64,000 nt of DNA from contig CM073590.1 in the NCBI GenBank assembly GCA_037074705.1, positions 218,270,746-218,334,745 of the forward strand. Reading direction: 5' to 3'. The notes under the pieces were generated by a model. It was given only the letters and a program-made list of their open reading frames with translations, was not told the origin of the DNA and did no database searches. Shown here piece by piece: positions 1 through 12,430 of this stretch. Numbering within the stretch: the first letter of the stretch is position 1; every line of letters begins with the position of its first letter. This DNA comes from Zhengitettix transpicula. Its lineage: Eukaryota; Arthropoda; Insecta; Orthoptera; Tetrigidae. The translations under genes and the position numbers were made by a program.

Positions 1-1404
1 AATTCTGGAATTCAAGTAATTCGACGTGCTTACATTGCGATCAGTTTGTTTCTGATATCCTATTTCAAATGGAATTAATTATATAAACAAAGTCATGGTT
101 GAAATCGGTTATCATATTTTCTTTATGCAGAATAAAGAACATTAGTCTGAATATTAATTCCAGATGACGATTTTCAGTCTCCGAATCCAGTTACTGAATC
201 CAAATAATGTTCAACGTTCCTCTGGATTTCAATCTCTCAATTTTTCAGCATGATACGTAAATACTACTATCCTGATGCTGTGTAAAGATGAAGAAATGAA
301 ATTTTATTTCTTTATTTCTCCTTTGCGCTTTAGCCCATTTAGAACCTTTGCCTACTGGGACGACTGTCGGGCTGTCATCTTCCATAACATATTCCGTTTT
401 TTGTTTTGGAGTTACACATGGTCAAAGTAGTGATTCTCCTGCAGTCTTGACGCCAGTTTTCGTGACCATGACGAGCACAAACAATCAAGCCCATGTCAGG
501 ATTCGATCCCCTGGACCTTCGTGATGCGAGGACACAGGAAGTCGAGAGAAATTTTTTCTTCAGATCCACTAATTCATTTACATTTGGTTGTAGTCAGGTC
601 TATTTGGTGATATGCTCGAAGTTATACCTCGCTAAGGAGAACTATCGTAACAACATAACAAATCTCAGTGGACATCAGGAAGATGGCCAAATCTGCCAAC
701 TCTGAATCGTATTCAATGAAGATGCTTCAAAGTAATCTCAGACCAATTCAAATGCATTAAGAATTACATCCATTTAATGTAAATATAACTCACAGTTCGT
801 AACAACCAATTTTACTGAACGATACATGCAAAAATTTGACCATATCAACTAGCTAAATTGTTCCTTACAATCCAATTCCAACTTGCGTAAAACACTAATA
901 AAGTTTTATTCTATAAGGATCATTTAAAATATCGTCACTTAACGGCTCCTCGTTAACATATAATAAAAGCGGCACAAGAAACGAGCGACTTAATTTTTTT
1001 TTGTGAGAACGTGTAAACGTTTACTTTTATAGATTTATCCGCTGTTGCAATTTTCTAAGTTAATATGATTCTCTTGTTAGTAAGAATTCTGCCGTCTATT
1101 TTGATATTTTATTATCTCCCTAACGCTTCGAAAAGAGAGGATTACCTTCCTTCCCCCCCCCCTCCCCCACAAATAGCGCTGATGACAGGAGTAATTTGAT
1201 GTAGACACAACGGCTCTTTAACATGCATCTAATCGGTCAGAAAATTTCAAATCGCTGTCTTTTGATGCGCAGTCTTTTTTGCTCTTCATTTTTACTTCAT
1301 CTCACATGTGTGTTTTTGGAACAATTCGTTCTCGCATAAGTTGTATTTCAATCCGTATACTGTTCTGTCGCACCACTGTCTTATAAAAATCATATTATTT
1401 GTAG
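1..1404. other. non-coding stretch, probably intron of the His-rich gene
   Basis: I see no supported coding exon here. The first visible exon of the downstream histidine-rich gene begins in phase 0 after an acceptor at 1403-1404 and lacks a start codon. The exon with the signal peptide was looked for here and not found, so it probably lies before the window. A C-rich run sits near 1147-1166. Short open frames at 375-705 have no recognisable domain. Confidence 0.5.
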
Positions 1405-3099
1405 GTAACCAAGAGAGTGACGCAGCACCCAGTCTGCATGACAGTGTACGGTGTGAAGCCCCCGTGCCTTCCTTCCCACCACTATCATCACGATGATGAT
1501 CACCACTATCATCACGATGATGATCACCACTATCAGCACGATCATGATGATCACGAATACAGAGAAGACGGAGGCAGCTGGGAGGAAAACGAAGGGCTCT
1601 ACATCCGACCAACGACTGCTGTCAGGTACTCCACTCTACAATCAAAACGATACCACAGAGAGCAACCAATCGCTTTCGGAGATGAGATAGATCACTGATG
1701 ATTTGATGGACCTTTTGAATCGTACAATATCCTGATAATTATCCATTCCTCACATGTTTGAGTCGGATAAAAGTAATCTTGCAGAATCTCTCTAATAACA
1801 CATTAAACATAATGTAATAATGAACATTATCGTTACAGGATTCACGCCACAGCAGCTCCTGGGCTCGAACATTCCTACTACGAACGCGAAGGTCGCAGCG
1901 AAGACTTGGAAGCATCCAAACAAACACCTGAAGATGAAAGGAAGGGACGTTACCTGGAAATCCGTACTGCAACTCCGGCCGCTTCTTCTATGCCCATCGA
2001 AGCCAACCTGGAAGAAGGTTCCGCCAGCAACACAGAAGCCAGAGTTTTCGAAAACTTGCTGCCGAAATCTACGGTTACTAAGCTTGTGACGAAGACACTC
2101 TGGGTTACCAAGGTGGAGAAAGTGATCGACCATCGCGTCACAGCCACGGTGGAAGTGAAGAACTGCGTGCCGACCGACTCAAAGATCCCATTCTGCGACA
2201 AAGAACACCACCCGAACCATCACTACCATGACGATCATCACAGCTACCACCACGACAAACACATCGATGATCATCACGACTCACACCACGAAAGCCACAA
2301 ACCCATCCACCACGATGATTACGACCACAAACCCATCCACCACGATGATTACAACCACAAACCCGTTCACCACGATGATTACGACCACAAACCCGTCCAC
2401 CACGGTGATTACGACCACAAACCCGTCCACCACGGTGATTACGACCACAAACCCGTCCACCACGGTGATTACGATCATAGGCCCGATCACCACGACCACT
2501 ACGATCACCATCACGACGACGATCACCATCACGACGACGATCACCATCACGACGACGAACACCATCACGGCGACGAACACCATCACGATCACGGACACCA
2601 TCACGACCACGGACACCATCACGACAACGAACACCACTACAAGGAAGGAGAAGCTACCATTCACAAGGAACCCACCGGATACGTTAAGAAACCTGATTAT
2701 CCCAAGAAGCCTACAACTACTACTACAACCACCACCACGACCACAACGACACACAAGCCCCCCGTTCACAACTACAAACCCGTCCACGAGTACGAGGAGG
2801 AGCCTCAGCATCAACTAGAGTATGCCCATAAACCCGAGCATAAACCAGAGTATGCCCATAAACCCGAGCATAAACCAGAGTATGCCCATAAACCCGAGCA
2901 TCAACCAGAGTATGCCCATAAACCCGAGCATAAACCAGAGTATGCCCATAAACCCGAGCATCAACCAGAGTATGCCCATAAACCCGAGCATCAACCAGAG
3001 TATGCCCATAAACCCGAGCATCAACCAGAGTATGCCCATAAACCCGAGCATGGATCACAGAAACCAGTGAAGGTTCACTGGAGAGGAAGCGAAGAATAA
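1405..3099 (+). CDS. histidine-rich secreted protein, 5' incomplete
   Basis: Two exons are visible, 1405-1625 and 1839-3099, joined in phase 2 (AG|G, Arg); the stop is TAA at 3097-3099. At least 493 residues are encoded. The order is: a V-T-K segment with a C-x9-C pair (HPVCMTVYGVKPPCLP), a His/Asp/Tyr cluster, a linker, a T-V-T-K segment, a second C-x9-C pair ending FCDK, then about 110 residues of HHD/DYDHKP repeats, a short Thr run, and eight copies of a ten-residue EYAHKPEHK/QP unit. No known enzyme domain is seen. Dense histidine suggests binding of Zn, Cu or Ni, or pH-dependent assembly in an extracellular matrix; this is inference. Automatic names such as histidine-rich glycoprotein-like would reflect composition only. 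The gene converges on a paralog at 5087-7825 that keeps both cysteine modules and the same intron. The signal-peptide exon is expected upstream of the window. Confidence 0.8.
2290..2490 (+). repeat. 30-bp coding tandem repeat, HDDYDHKPIH type
   Basis: Six to seven units of 30 bp encode His-Asp/Gly-Asp-Tyr-Asp-His-Lys-Pro-Ile/Val-His. They are followed by 15-18-bp units encoding DDDHHH and HDHGH patterns to about 2640. Units differ mainly at the Ile/Val and Asp/Gly codons, so the array has been homogenised while staying in frame. Confidence 0.9.
2818..3057 (+). repeat. 30-bp coding tandem repeat, EYAHKPEHKP type
   Basis: Eight near-identical 30-bp units encode Glu-Tyr-Ala-His-Lys-Pro-Glu-His-Lys/Gln-Pro. 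The only common change is AAA/CAA (Lys/Gln). This is a second, unrelated array in the same exon with the same 30-bp period. Long open frames on the other strand here are a by-product of the repeat. Confidence 0.95.
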
Positions 3100-3211
3100 C
3101 CTGTATCACTTCATACACTGCTGTTTCAACACTACTACGACTTGACCGACTAGCTAATATAGTTGAATTATTTATTAATATTAATTTATTGTTTTGTAAT
3201 TTAATAATTTA

Positions 3212-3217
3212 AATAAA
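3212..3217 (+). terminator. polyadenylation signal AATAAA
   Basis: AATAAA lies 113 bp after the stop codon of the histidine-rich gene in an A+T-rich tail, a normal distance for an insect 3' UTR. Confidence 0.6.
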
Positions 3218-5086
3218 TTATATATCATATCAGTGAACAATTCATTCTTAGAAAAATGTCACTTCAGAGATTCGTACCTCTTAACCTTCTTTCATTTACC
3301 ACCTGGGATGGGGGTGTATGACGAAATTAATGAATATTTTATGTATGTGTACGCTCATATGAGGCACTAATCATTAAAGAACGTATCTGACTGGCATTTT
3401 AACATTGAAGGATGTATAAAATATGGTTTTAGACTGCCATTGTAATTTTTTCAATAGATCTTGCATTGCCGGTACCAAACAATCATGAAAACGAAATTGG
3501 ATTATTAATAATCAGCGTATTGACCATTTAAAAGTTAGTAAAATGATGAATGCTCCATATTTCAATAATTATTAGTTTCTCTTTGTAGTTTATTGGAACT
3601 GATTGTTTCCGTAACCTATTTGAAGTAACGAGAAAAATAAAGAACCGTATACTGTGGCGTATAGAGAATGATGATCGAAGGCCTGGTTGAAGTACCATTG
3701 CTGAAATAAACAATCATAATAAAGAGAACTCAAGACAAGTTCAAAACTGGAATAACTCAATTAAGGTTCCCGTAAGCCGAGACACCTTTGAAGGGTATCG
3801 GCCTTTTGACTCCAAATCTAGTCAGGCCATTGAGTCGGAAACGTAGGACATCCACAGTAATCCGCCTACCATTATCCATCGGAAGGACGTGGGATAAGTA
3901 CCTACCTTATTTCCCCTTTCCGTCCCTTCCTCTGCTATTAAAGGGTTAGTCACAGCGATGAAGTCAGGAATGGAATAGCAGTCGCTAGAGTGAGTAATAT
4001 GCAAATTACATTCTATTAAGGTTCAGCAGTTTACTCTCTTTTTGAGGCTTACATCGAAATGTATCATCAAGTAAGAGTGACTGGCAGTGATGAGTTTATA
4101 GGTGTGAAAAACGTGCATACGTGGGAGCAAAAGTTTAAAAATCTTAACGAAACATATCTGCGTACTTCTTTGGTTTCAAACGTCGTTATTGTGTCGACTG
4201 CATTCTACAATAATGCCTCGATAACAGAGTTGTTTCTAGAATAACAAAGAAACCGACAACAATGTCAATTTTACCTTGAAGACAACGCTCATCTTTAATG
4301 AACAATTTAAATATATGAGTTTATTCCAGAGATCAGGTTTGAAGTGTTGTTCTATGCCGCTCCCCGTGATTTAAGGTTTCTGCTACTATAAAAGAAAATA
4401 CGCTTTAGCATATGTTCTGGAGAAATTCCCTTGCACGTGAACCTTTCTGGAGAGACGGACAGGGCTACTTAGGGAATGCCTTTTCTTCTCCCCGTTTTTG
4501 AATTCAGGTTCCCACAAGCCTGTTTTGAGAGGTGTATGTTCCGGGGTCACAGACCTTGGGCATACGGTAAGATTTGTTCTCTGTTCCCATTGGAACAGTC
4601 GGCCAGCTGCCTGCTAAACTTGTTGAGGCACGGAGAAGGGAATCCTGCGTCCCCACAGCAAACCCCTCTCCCGCCATCGGAAGGGCGTGGGACAAGTACC
4701 CAATGCCCGATTTATCTGATGCAGGGTTCCTAGGGTTTATACTGCATCACTTTTAGACGAATGCCAGGTAGAATCCTTAAAATATAGCCTGGAGGCCCTA
4801 GTTAAACCTTGGCTACCTTCCTCTACCCTTCCGCATCTCCCCTTTCAAATCCCTTCCTATGCTATTAAAGGGGAGTTGCCACCATGTGGATTACCCTCAT
4901 GTAGTCTTTACCCCAAAAAATTTATATGTTCTGATGTAGCCGCTCAACATGAATAAAATTTATTCTATTTAAAAAATATTTTAAAATGCGAATAATAGAC
5001 TTCTATGCATTTAATGAAGCGTTTCTTCATAGTATAAATGAGATATAAATTAATTATCTACATATTTAAATGATATGGTGTTGGAT
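3218..5086. repeat. intergenic; two copies of a dispersed repeat
   Basis: No gene is seen between the two convergent secreted-protein genes apart from their 3' UTRs. Segments at about 3766-3990 and 4500-4890 share blocks (for example ccatcggaagg then gtggga, and cttcct then gctattaaagg), so they look like two diverged copies of one element. A third related piece is at about 49620-49830. No coding capacity is recognisable. Confidence 0.5.
4959..4964 (-). terminator. polyadenylation signal for the minus-strand secreted protein gene
   Basis: AATAAA on the minus strand, about 123 bp past the stop codon at 5087-5089. Confidence 0.55.
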
Positions 5087-7825
5087 TTAGTCGTCGGCCT
5101 CTTGTATGGTGATGACGTGAGGCGAGAGAACTTCCTTGGCGGGCTTGTCCTTGTCTTTGCCCTTCGAGTGTTTAGCCTTGCTCTTGTCGCAGAATTCGAG
5201 GTCGAAGGGCAGTCGTGTGGGCTCGCATCCGGTCACGGAGAAGGTGACGACGAGCGAAGGGTCGATGACTGAGCGCGTGATGGTGCGGTGTAGGTAACGG
5301 CTCACTGTGTGCTGTCCCCCGGACAGCCCCAACATCTCGCCCCAGGACTCGCGGTGAGCCGCCTCCGTGGTCGCCTTGGCCGTTTCTTCCAAATCTATGT
5401 TCTCCAGGTCAACTTCCTCCAGTTCAATGGCTGGCGTCTCTTCGGCGCTGGACACGATCACGTGGTGTCGTCTCAGCGGCGCGGCCGTCGTCTCACTTGA
5501 CCAGAAGGTGCGGCCTTCACGATCTTCGGGTCTCAGCACTGGTTGTTTGGTGGGCTCGATTCTGCACAAGCACGTTCATGTGTGAACAAATTTTACTCTA
5601 ACTACACCTTGGTCAGGTTAGAGTTCAAAGTCAGGTAGAATATGTAAATGTACCTGATCGGAATTTGGCTGATGTGAAAGGTAGAAGATAGCAAAATTAT
5701 ATTAATTGAAATACTTAACATTCAGAAATGTATGTTAATACTAAGTAACTAGACAGAAACGTGGACTGTTAATTATCAAATTAACCAATCGGAGAAAAAT
5801 TACCTTATAACAGAAATTGCGTTATACATTAAATCTAACACTATTTAAATAACATCTACCTTATACATGATCATAAATAAAATCATCCCTACAATTCACA
5901 TTACTTCGTGCAAAACTAATATTACAATATGTTATAAGAATAGTACTACCCATAATTCAAATGATAGCTCATATAACAGTAGTTACTGCATCAATCATCC
6001 TTATCAATTTCATCGATTTAATGTGATTTCCGATCTTACTCTTACTAACTACTGTAACATTCTGTTGCTACGTTTACTTAAATTCTCAGTAAATACTTCA
6101 TCTATTCGGAACTCTCCAAAGATTCTTCCCCTAAACTATTTTATCTTAAATGTTCGCACTGATCATTCGCCACGCGTGTCAATGACGGCGCCGGTTCATC
6201 TGCCGCGGCGGCGAATTATCTGGTAGATAATCAAATCGCTTCGGCGTTAACGTCTCAATCCATAAGCAACAATTTTGTGCGCTCGCGGGTCACGGAGACA
6301 ATTTGTCAACAATGCTTTTATTTGATTTATTTTACATCTCCATTCCTTCCGTGCCGATGTAAAATACGATAAAACAATGAATTCCCGAAAATTTTCACGT
6401 CCGTGTGCGTGACACAGTCACCGTGGAATTATATTTCTCATTTCCCCACAAATTACAACGATAAAAATGTCATTAATCGAAGGCAAGGTAATCAATGATA
6501 ATAAGACGATTCAAGCTAATAAAGAATTATACATTAACGGAACACTTCAAGTAGGGGATTTGAAAATTTGCTGTGATTCAAATCGGAAAATTGGGATGGA
6601 AAATTTACATAACAACAATAAAATGGGTTCAAATTTAATTATTATGTGAAATAATTGAGGTATGAAAAATTACTTGTACTAAATATTATAATCGGAGGTT
6701 GCCATATACGCATTGCTACCTTTATAGTATTAAGAGTATCAAATTTTAATTCATTTTAAGGTACTTGAATAGGTACGAAGGAGGAATACTTAAATTAGTT
6801 CGTTTTTATTTTCACGAAATAATGGGTCCGTTACCTAGCCGTTCCGTTTAGGTACATGCGGGAATTGACTTTTTCGCAGCAACAGGAAATATTTAGAAAC
6901 CGATATCTGCATTTAGGCGTGGTTGCAGCTGGCTTGTCGCTAAGAGGAAATACGTCATCTTTGGTAAAGCCAATTTTACGGCGGTTCTCCCAGGTCCAGT
7001 GTCTTTGAGAGTTGTATGACAAACTCATTTTTAATTCAGTATATTTTCTAAACCAAGAGAAAAATTTTTTGTCTTGTTCGTTTTGACTTCAACCCCAATG
7101 TTCTTTAAATTTTTTATTTTATTTTAGATTAATTTCAAACTAAAAAGTAGTCTTAAAAAGTTGTTGAAAACTTACGGTTTATTTCGATGAATATTTATAA
7201 AAATATACATTGATATCACACCGCATTTATAAATCCAATAAACCAGCAAGTTGCTCTGGAAATCTTTTCCCAGCTGATAATATGGCGCCAGTTTCTAATT
7301 TAAGCGTATTCTCTTACAGACCATTACCGAAGTTCCCAAAACCTTGTCCGGTTGCAATTACCGCTTTGAAGTATTTTCTAGGAATCTGTGAATAATAATT
7401 TGATGGAGTGGGCTCAATCGTCATAAATTTTAAATCAACTTCTTCGGCGTTATTGCATATATTCTGACAGTCATGGGAGAATATAGAGCGCAGTGTATTG
7501 TACGAAAAAAAGAACGGATTGGACAATGGGAATGATTCGAAGCGAAGATAGTCCGTTTTGGGTTTATTACGAACCTGGAGGCTTGAATGGTGGGCTCCGG
7601 TTCGATGTTGAGGGCTCGCAGGTTTCTGCAGGCTGGCAGTGAAGGAGCCACAACAACGCAAGACGAGGGCAAGGCGGACGTGACGTAGTGTTTCTTCAGG
7701 AACACCTTGGTCACGGGCTTATCGTCGCCTCCGAACCATGAACGTCCCTCGCGTTCCTCCGCAGGCGTCGCCGCGACCATCGACATCAGGACGGCGGCCA
7801 ACACTGCATGCGTGAAGCTCTTCAT
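5087..7825 (-). CDS. small secreted protein with paired C-x9-C / C-x11-C modules
   Basis: Two exons, 7825-7575 and 5561-5087, encode 241 residues. The start MKSFTHAVLAAVLMSMVAA is a clear signal peptide, probably cut before TPAEE. Next come a basic V-T-K segment, a C-x9-C pair (SCVVVAPSLPACR), and an intron in phase 2 splitting an Arg codon (donor GTTCGT). The second exon holds an acidic ELEEVDLENIDLEE stretch, a V-I-D...V segment, a second pair (C-x11-C ending FCDK) and a Lys-rich end. The cysteine spacing, intron position and phase match the histidine-rich gene at 1405-3099, so the two are paralogs; this copy has no histidine arrays. The family is not one I can name. An acceptor-like CAG just before the ATG (near 7832) suggests a further 5' UTR exon upstream. 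Confidence 0.85.
6165..6300. other. GC-rich patch inside the intron
   Basis: A CpG-dense block (GCGCCG, GCCGCGGCGGCG, TTCGGCG, GCTCGCGG) stands out from A+T-rich surroundings in the intron of the minus-strand secreted protein gene. It has no long open frame. It could be an intronic enhancer or an unmethylated promoter-like island. Confidence 0.35.
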
Positions 7826-10079
7826 GGCTACCTGCGAGTTTCAAATACATGATCAAACCATTGATTGTTCCCCGCAGTCCGAACAACTGACGAAGCAATG
7901 GAGATTAATCATTCGAGTGTTCTGTTGCTCAATTTGGAAAAGAAATTAGATGTAGATTAATATACCAATTCAAATTTTGAAAAATTCAAAGAGATGAAGG
8001 GGTGATAGACCGAAGTTACAACACTGTTCATCTTCAGAGATTAAAGAACTTCACAGTAGTCTTCAACCCTAAGAGGCATGGACCTACTCGATTCAGCCCA
8101 ACCCGGGAAGCGAACTATGGACGGCTTTCAACATCCGAGTGAAGCAACAGGCGTCATTCTTTTCCCACTACGTGTTATTTTAAGCAAAACATTTTAAAGG
8201 CAGTTTTATATAGTTATATTCCATCGATACTAAATCTATTGTACAGACATAGAGCGGATGTTTTTCAAGTATCCCATACTACAGTTAACAACATTCCTCC
8301 GTTCAGTCAGAAAGCTTCTATTTATCTCAGAAAGAACAGAAGCTACAATAAAAGCTCAGCCATGTAGGCCACGAAATTAAATTAAAGCTTCTATTTAACA
8401 TTTAATAATAATGTTGCGCTTCTGTCGCAGACATTATTCATTTACGGACAACAGGACACTTAATACAGTCTCTCCAATAAATAAAAAACTTGTTGACAAT
8501 TTACTTAAATTCTGAGTTCATGGCGATTAATTCTTACCTCACATTCAAAGTGTATTTTCTAACAGCGAAAATTGATCAAACTTTTACATGGTAGACTGTT
8601 CGGTTTCTCATTTGTAGCCCTTATTCTTTCCTCAATCCTGAAGACGATCAGAGTTACTCATTATTCTGGATGCCGTGTTTGAGCCTTCGTTCCCACTGAT
8701 ACACATTTGCCGCAAAAGATCATTTACTTAATCGGCAATAGAAAACCCTAAATTAAGAACTTCAAAACTAGAATACAACCAAGCTGTTGTTGAACCTGAC
8801 GTCTAGAAACAACGGCCGTAAACCTTTGAAACGCTGCTTATTATTTACTCTCGGTCCATTGCTCAATCCAAGGTCTTTTTATATACAAAATTAAATTTAT
8901 GCAAACAATATTATTAGTGATAAATTAATATTACCCTATATAAAGACTGCTTGCCCCCGTCGGATCAAATCAAGATTACATGAACCTCGGCTGATCTTAC
9001 CTTCAACAGGAACTGTAGACGACAGATTTCTCAGGGCCAAAGTCCGTGGCATTTAACCCTCAGAACACCTCCCCTCTACTTCGGAGATATTGAAATATTG
9101 GTCATTAAAGGCAGACGTTAGCAGACGGAATTCCACATTTTCACTGAGATAAGGAGTCTGTCTAGTGACCTAGAGAGCACATTCGTGTTCCAGCAACGCC
9201 GAAACAGTTTTTTTTTCTTCTCCTCACGCAAGGGTAGATTCTTATCACTAAATATTTGGTAAAAAGAATCAAATAGATTTCAGTCCATACTTCGAATACA
9301 ATTTTTCTCCAACAAAGGTATTACTTTTTTAAGAGCGTAGAAGAGATTACTAATGAGTTAGTGGATACTTCATTGTTGCATGAACGTGAATATCAATTTA
9401 TTCTTATTGTCCCTCCCATTAAATGAAACATGTAGAATATATTCTTAAATCATACAAGTGCCTTGACTTTATTTATAAAATGTAACCAATTACAACGAAA
9501 TCTGTCTAAAAGTTAAATTATTATAAATTATTTATTTATTAGACAGATTCCGTCACTTGGTTGTTTCGGGTTTCATCTCCATTGGGACGAAACGCACCAA
9601 AGTTAAAGCAACATGCAAGTAGAGAATGTTGCTGCTTTTAAGAACATGGAAACAATAAGACTATTGCTTAGCCTTTCTAATTAGTACAAAGTATCGCGGA
9701 GCTACAAAATATCCACCTACTCAGAAATGAACTACTTTCCATTTCTTCTTGCAACGATACAATTCCTAAGTGACACATGAATTTGAGGGGAAAATGTCTA
9801 TATTTTCAATCAATCTTTTGGTTTATAATGTTTATAATGTAATAACAGAGTATTTAAACATTTGAACTAGTATTGCTACATATATTGATCCAAAACAGCT
9901 TAAAAGGTATTTTTTATATTAGTCCTTATTTACAGTCACACGAACCATTAAGGTCATGGGCGAATCCTCATTTCACTCTATTGTCATATTTAAAACTTAA
10001 TTATTAATGAGAATCTCCTTGATCATGATACAATTATTCTTAATTATATCCTTTACAGTTCATTATAAACCAGTTATTT
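7826..10079. other. intergenic; candidate core promoters, no gene seen
   Basis: No coding exon is recognised. Two TATA-like boxes lie back to back: TATATAAAAA on the minus strand at 8876-8885, which could drive the secreted-protein gene through a UTR exon, and TATATAAAG on the plus strand near 8937. Neither has a supported start site or transcript in the sequence. Confidence 0.3.
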
Positions 10080-10250
10080 AGTGAACTTCAGCAGCTCCCT
10101 TACGACATTCTCGGATGAGCAGAAATCTGCGATGTAGTAGCAGGCTATTGTGGCTTCCCTTTCCTTCTTGAAGGTAGGACAATCTAACGTGATGAGGGGG
10201 ATCGTCAGGATAACATTACACAGGGGACAGCTTGACCGAGATCTGGAGAA
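10080..10250 (-). mobile_element. LINE ORF2 C-terminal remnant
   Basis: The minus-strand translation contains CPLCNVILTIP, then TLDCPTFKKEREA and SSENVVRELLKF before a stop. This is the C-terminal zinc-knuckle region (C-x2-C...H-x4-C) of I/R1-type non-LTR retrotransposons, with the histidine apparently lost. It is a short decayed fragment. Confidence 0.5.
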
Positions 10251-11748
10251 CAGACAAGAATGCGGAAGATTTCGAGCAATAATCTGATTCTAGACACTAG
10301 CACCTGTTGACATCCAGCAAATTTCCTCTGCTATACTCTCCGTAACTATCAGGGGTGTTTGGTTATCTCTGGTTTGGAGTTGGCAATCTCTGACGAATTG
10401 GTCTGTTTACTTGCACAGGTAAACATCCTTCACTTTCTGCGACAAATAGATTCTAAAATGTATGTTATAGTGTACAATCAACATCGATTCTTGTGATAAT
10501 AAATTATTTCTGGTTCCATGAAGAAGGAGCGCATGAATGCGAACCTTTAGTGACATGTTGGCTCTCAATTCACCGAGTTAGAGTTAAATGAAATATTATA
10601 TTTACTTAGCTCTCTAATTATTAATTCATTTCGTATACTTGGACATACGTTAGTTATTATTTATTCTAATCATTTTAGTTATTAATGGTCTCATGTTTTA
10701 CTTTCTGATTGTTAACTACTATAGGGCTATACTTCTTTGTTGCTACATAAGAAGATGCACATCCTGTTATTTTTAAATTATATTTAATTTTTGATGCGTA
10801 AATGAGATTTTCCAGAGCAGGGAGGTACTCATCTGTACTTGCTACTGGGAAGGCTTCGATGACGATTTCACGAGTCCTGTCAAGGCGAATATCGGCTAAC
10901 GCTGCCCCGCATATGACTGCATTCTTTTCTTTATAAATTCCCTTTCTGTAGTTCTTTCGTTGATTGATTTTCTTTGCAGAATATTGCTTAATTTGATATC
11001 ACACTACACTTGCGTATTGGCTTCACTTCACGCACTAGTGTCCTATGGGCTGCTGGGGCTGACCCGACGAACACAAGGAAACAAACGTAGCTGCCGGAGG
11101 ATACGTAGGCCTACTTCCTTGTTAGTCCCACGTCTGACAGACGACTGTTAAAAGGCATTGTAATAGAAAAATATTCTGAATTAAACAACTATTCTGTGCA
11201 TATTAGAAACAGAAAAATCTTCTTCATTGACTCCATAAAACCTTGGTATTGCACGCCGATATTTCATGGATTCTTGTGATATTATTTTGCTAGAGTTTTA
11301 TATACATAATTATGTTTAGAATTAATGGCCTATTTCAGCTATAAAATGCATAGTATGAATCACATTCCATAGACCCTATCGAAAAACTGGGCTCCAAGAG
11401 TGGTGTCGAATGTTATAGAACTTGCAATAGAAATTAGAATATTATCTCAATTACACCCTATAAATGAAGTTAATAATTTTGGCATGAAACATGTGATTAA
11501 GTATGAATTTGGTTAATTCTTAATAAGCTGTTATCAGTAATTATTAAATGCAGCATTGACTACTTCTTGGAAATTTATTCTTTATAATATTGTCTTGACA
11601 AATCCTTCAAGAAAAGATTACTGGTAATGTAAATTACCCTAGTTTTAAATGAGTAAGTCCATATGGGTTTAAAAATATAATTAAGTCATCAAAGACAAAT
11701 TTCTGCAAGATACAATGCAATATCACATAATATATAATGTATAATATG

Positions 11749-11750
<2 letters not shown>
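10251..11750. other. intergenic, nothing firm seen
   Basis: No gene is recognised. Blocks near 10800-10940 and 11040-11150 are less A+T-rich than their surroundings and may be old transposon pieces. Their short open frames show no known domain. Confidence 0.3.
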
Positions 11751-11805
<55 letters not shown>

Positions 11806-12045
11806 AATAGTAAGAATGTGACATTGTCAAAAATATTGGTATGGAAAGGATAGAGATAGGTTGTGACTTACCTGAAAGTGAAGTGTGGTGTCGCCATGAG
11901 GAACTGAAGGTTGTTCTTCAAATTTTTGGAGGCTCTCAGCCTCCTTCTTCAGCCTCCGAAAATTTGAAGAACAACCTTCAGTTCCTCATGGCGACACCGC
12001 ACTTCACTTTCAGGTAAGCCACAACCTATCTCTATCCTTTCCATA

Positions 12046-12101
<56 letters not shown>
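11751..12101. repeat. fold-back element between two AT microsatellites
   Basis: An inverted repeat spans 11835-12050 with ends attggt/accaat and arms of about 100 bp. It sits between (TA)n runs at about 11757-11802 and 12049-12101. Each arm carries the block CTTTCAGGTAAG (11867-11878 reversed, 12007-12018 direct). It is the same family as 51317-51642. Confidence 0.85.
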
Positions 12102-12103
<2 letters not shown>

Positions 12104-12164
12104 TTAGGTGCCATTTGAAAATATTAAGCTATCTACTCTCCATTACATTCCCTAATTGAATAAA

Positions 12165-12430
12165 TTATGGAACTGTGATTCAAATCTTTAAGAAGAGATG
12201 AAGGTGACAACCATCGACCATCTAGCATTTATAAAAGTCTTTGATTGAGTAATATACAATGTCTAATTAAACATTTGCAAAAAAAAATTTACTGCCTGTA
12301 TCTTAATTTGTATTTAGAAAAGGGTATTCAACAGAAAAAGTTGTATACAACTTTTAGGTCAAATATTAGAATCATTAAATAATAAGTCATACCCACTACG
12401 AACATTTTGTGATCTCTCTAAATAATTGGA
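12165..12430 (+). mobile_element. LINE reverse transcriptase remnant
   Basis: Plus-strand reading with frameshifts resembles the RT block of jockey/CR1-like elements: an IFKK block, NHRPSS for the usual NYRPIS, FRKGYSTEKVVYN, SLNNKSYPLRTFCDLSK. It is broken by stops and is a dead fragment. Confidence 0.5.

Noticed and set aside
1065..1202. Open frame starting MILLLVRILPSILIF, considered as the missing signal-peptide exon
   Set aside because: It has no donor in the phase needed to join exon 1405-1625, and it runs into proline-rich noise from a C tract. A GTAAGA after five codons would leave too short a signal.
2228..3057. CRISPR-like array, because of regular 30-bp repeats
   Set aside because: The repeats are contiguous, coding and without spacers, in a eukaryotic gene.
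2281..3118. Long minus-strand and shifted-frame open frames over the histidine-rich exon
   Set aside because: They are shadows of the 30-bp repeats; the frame with cysteine modules and splice borders is the plus-strand one.
5075..5585. Plus-strand open frames over the second exon of the minus-strand secreted protein
   Set aside because: They are antisense shadows of a GC-richer coding exon that has clear splice borders and paralogy on the minus strand.
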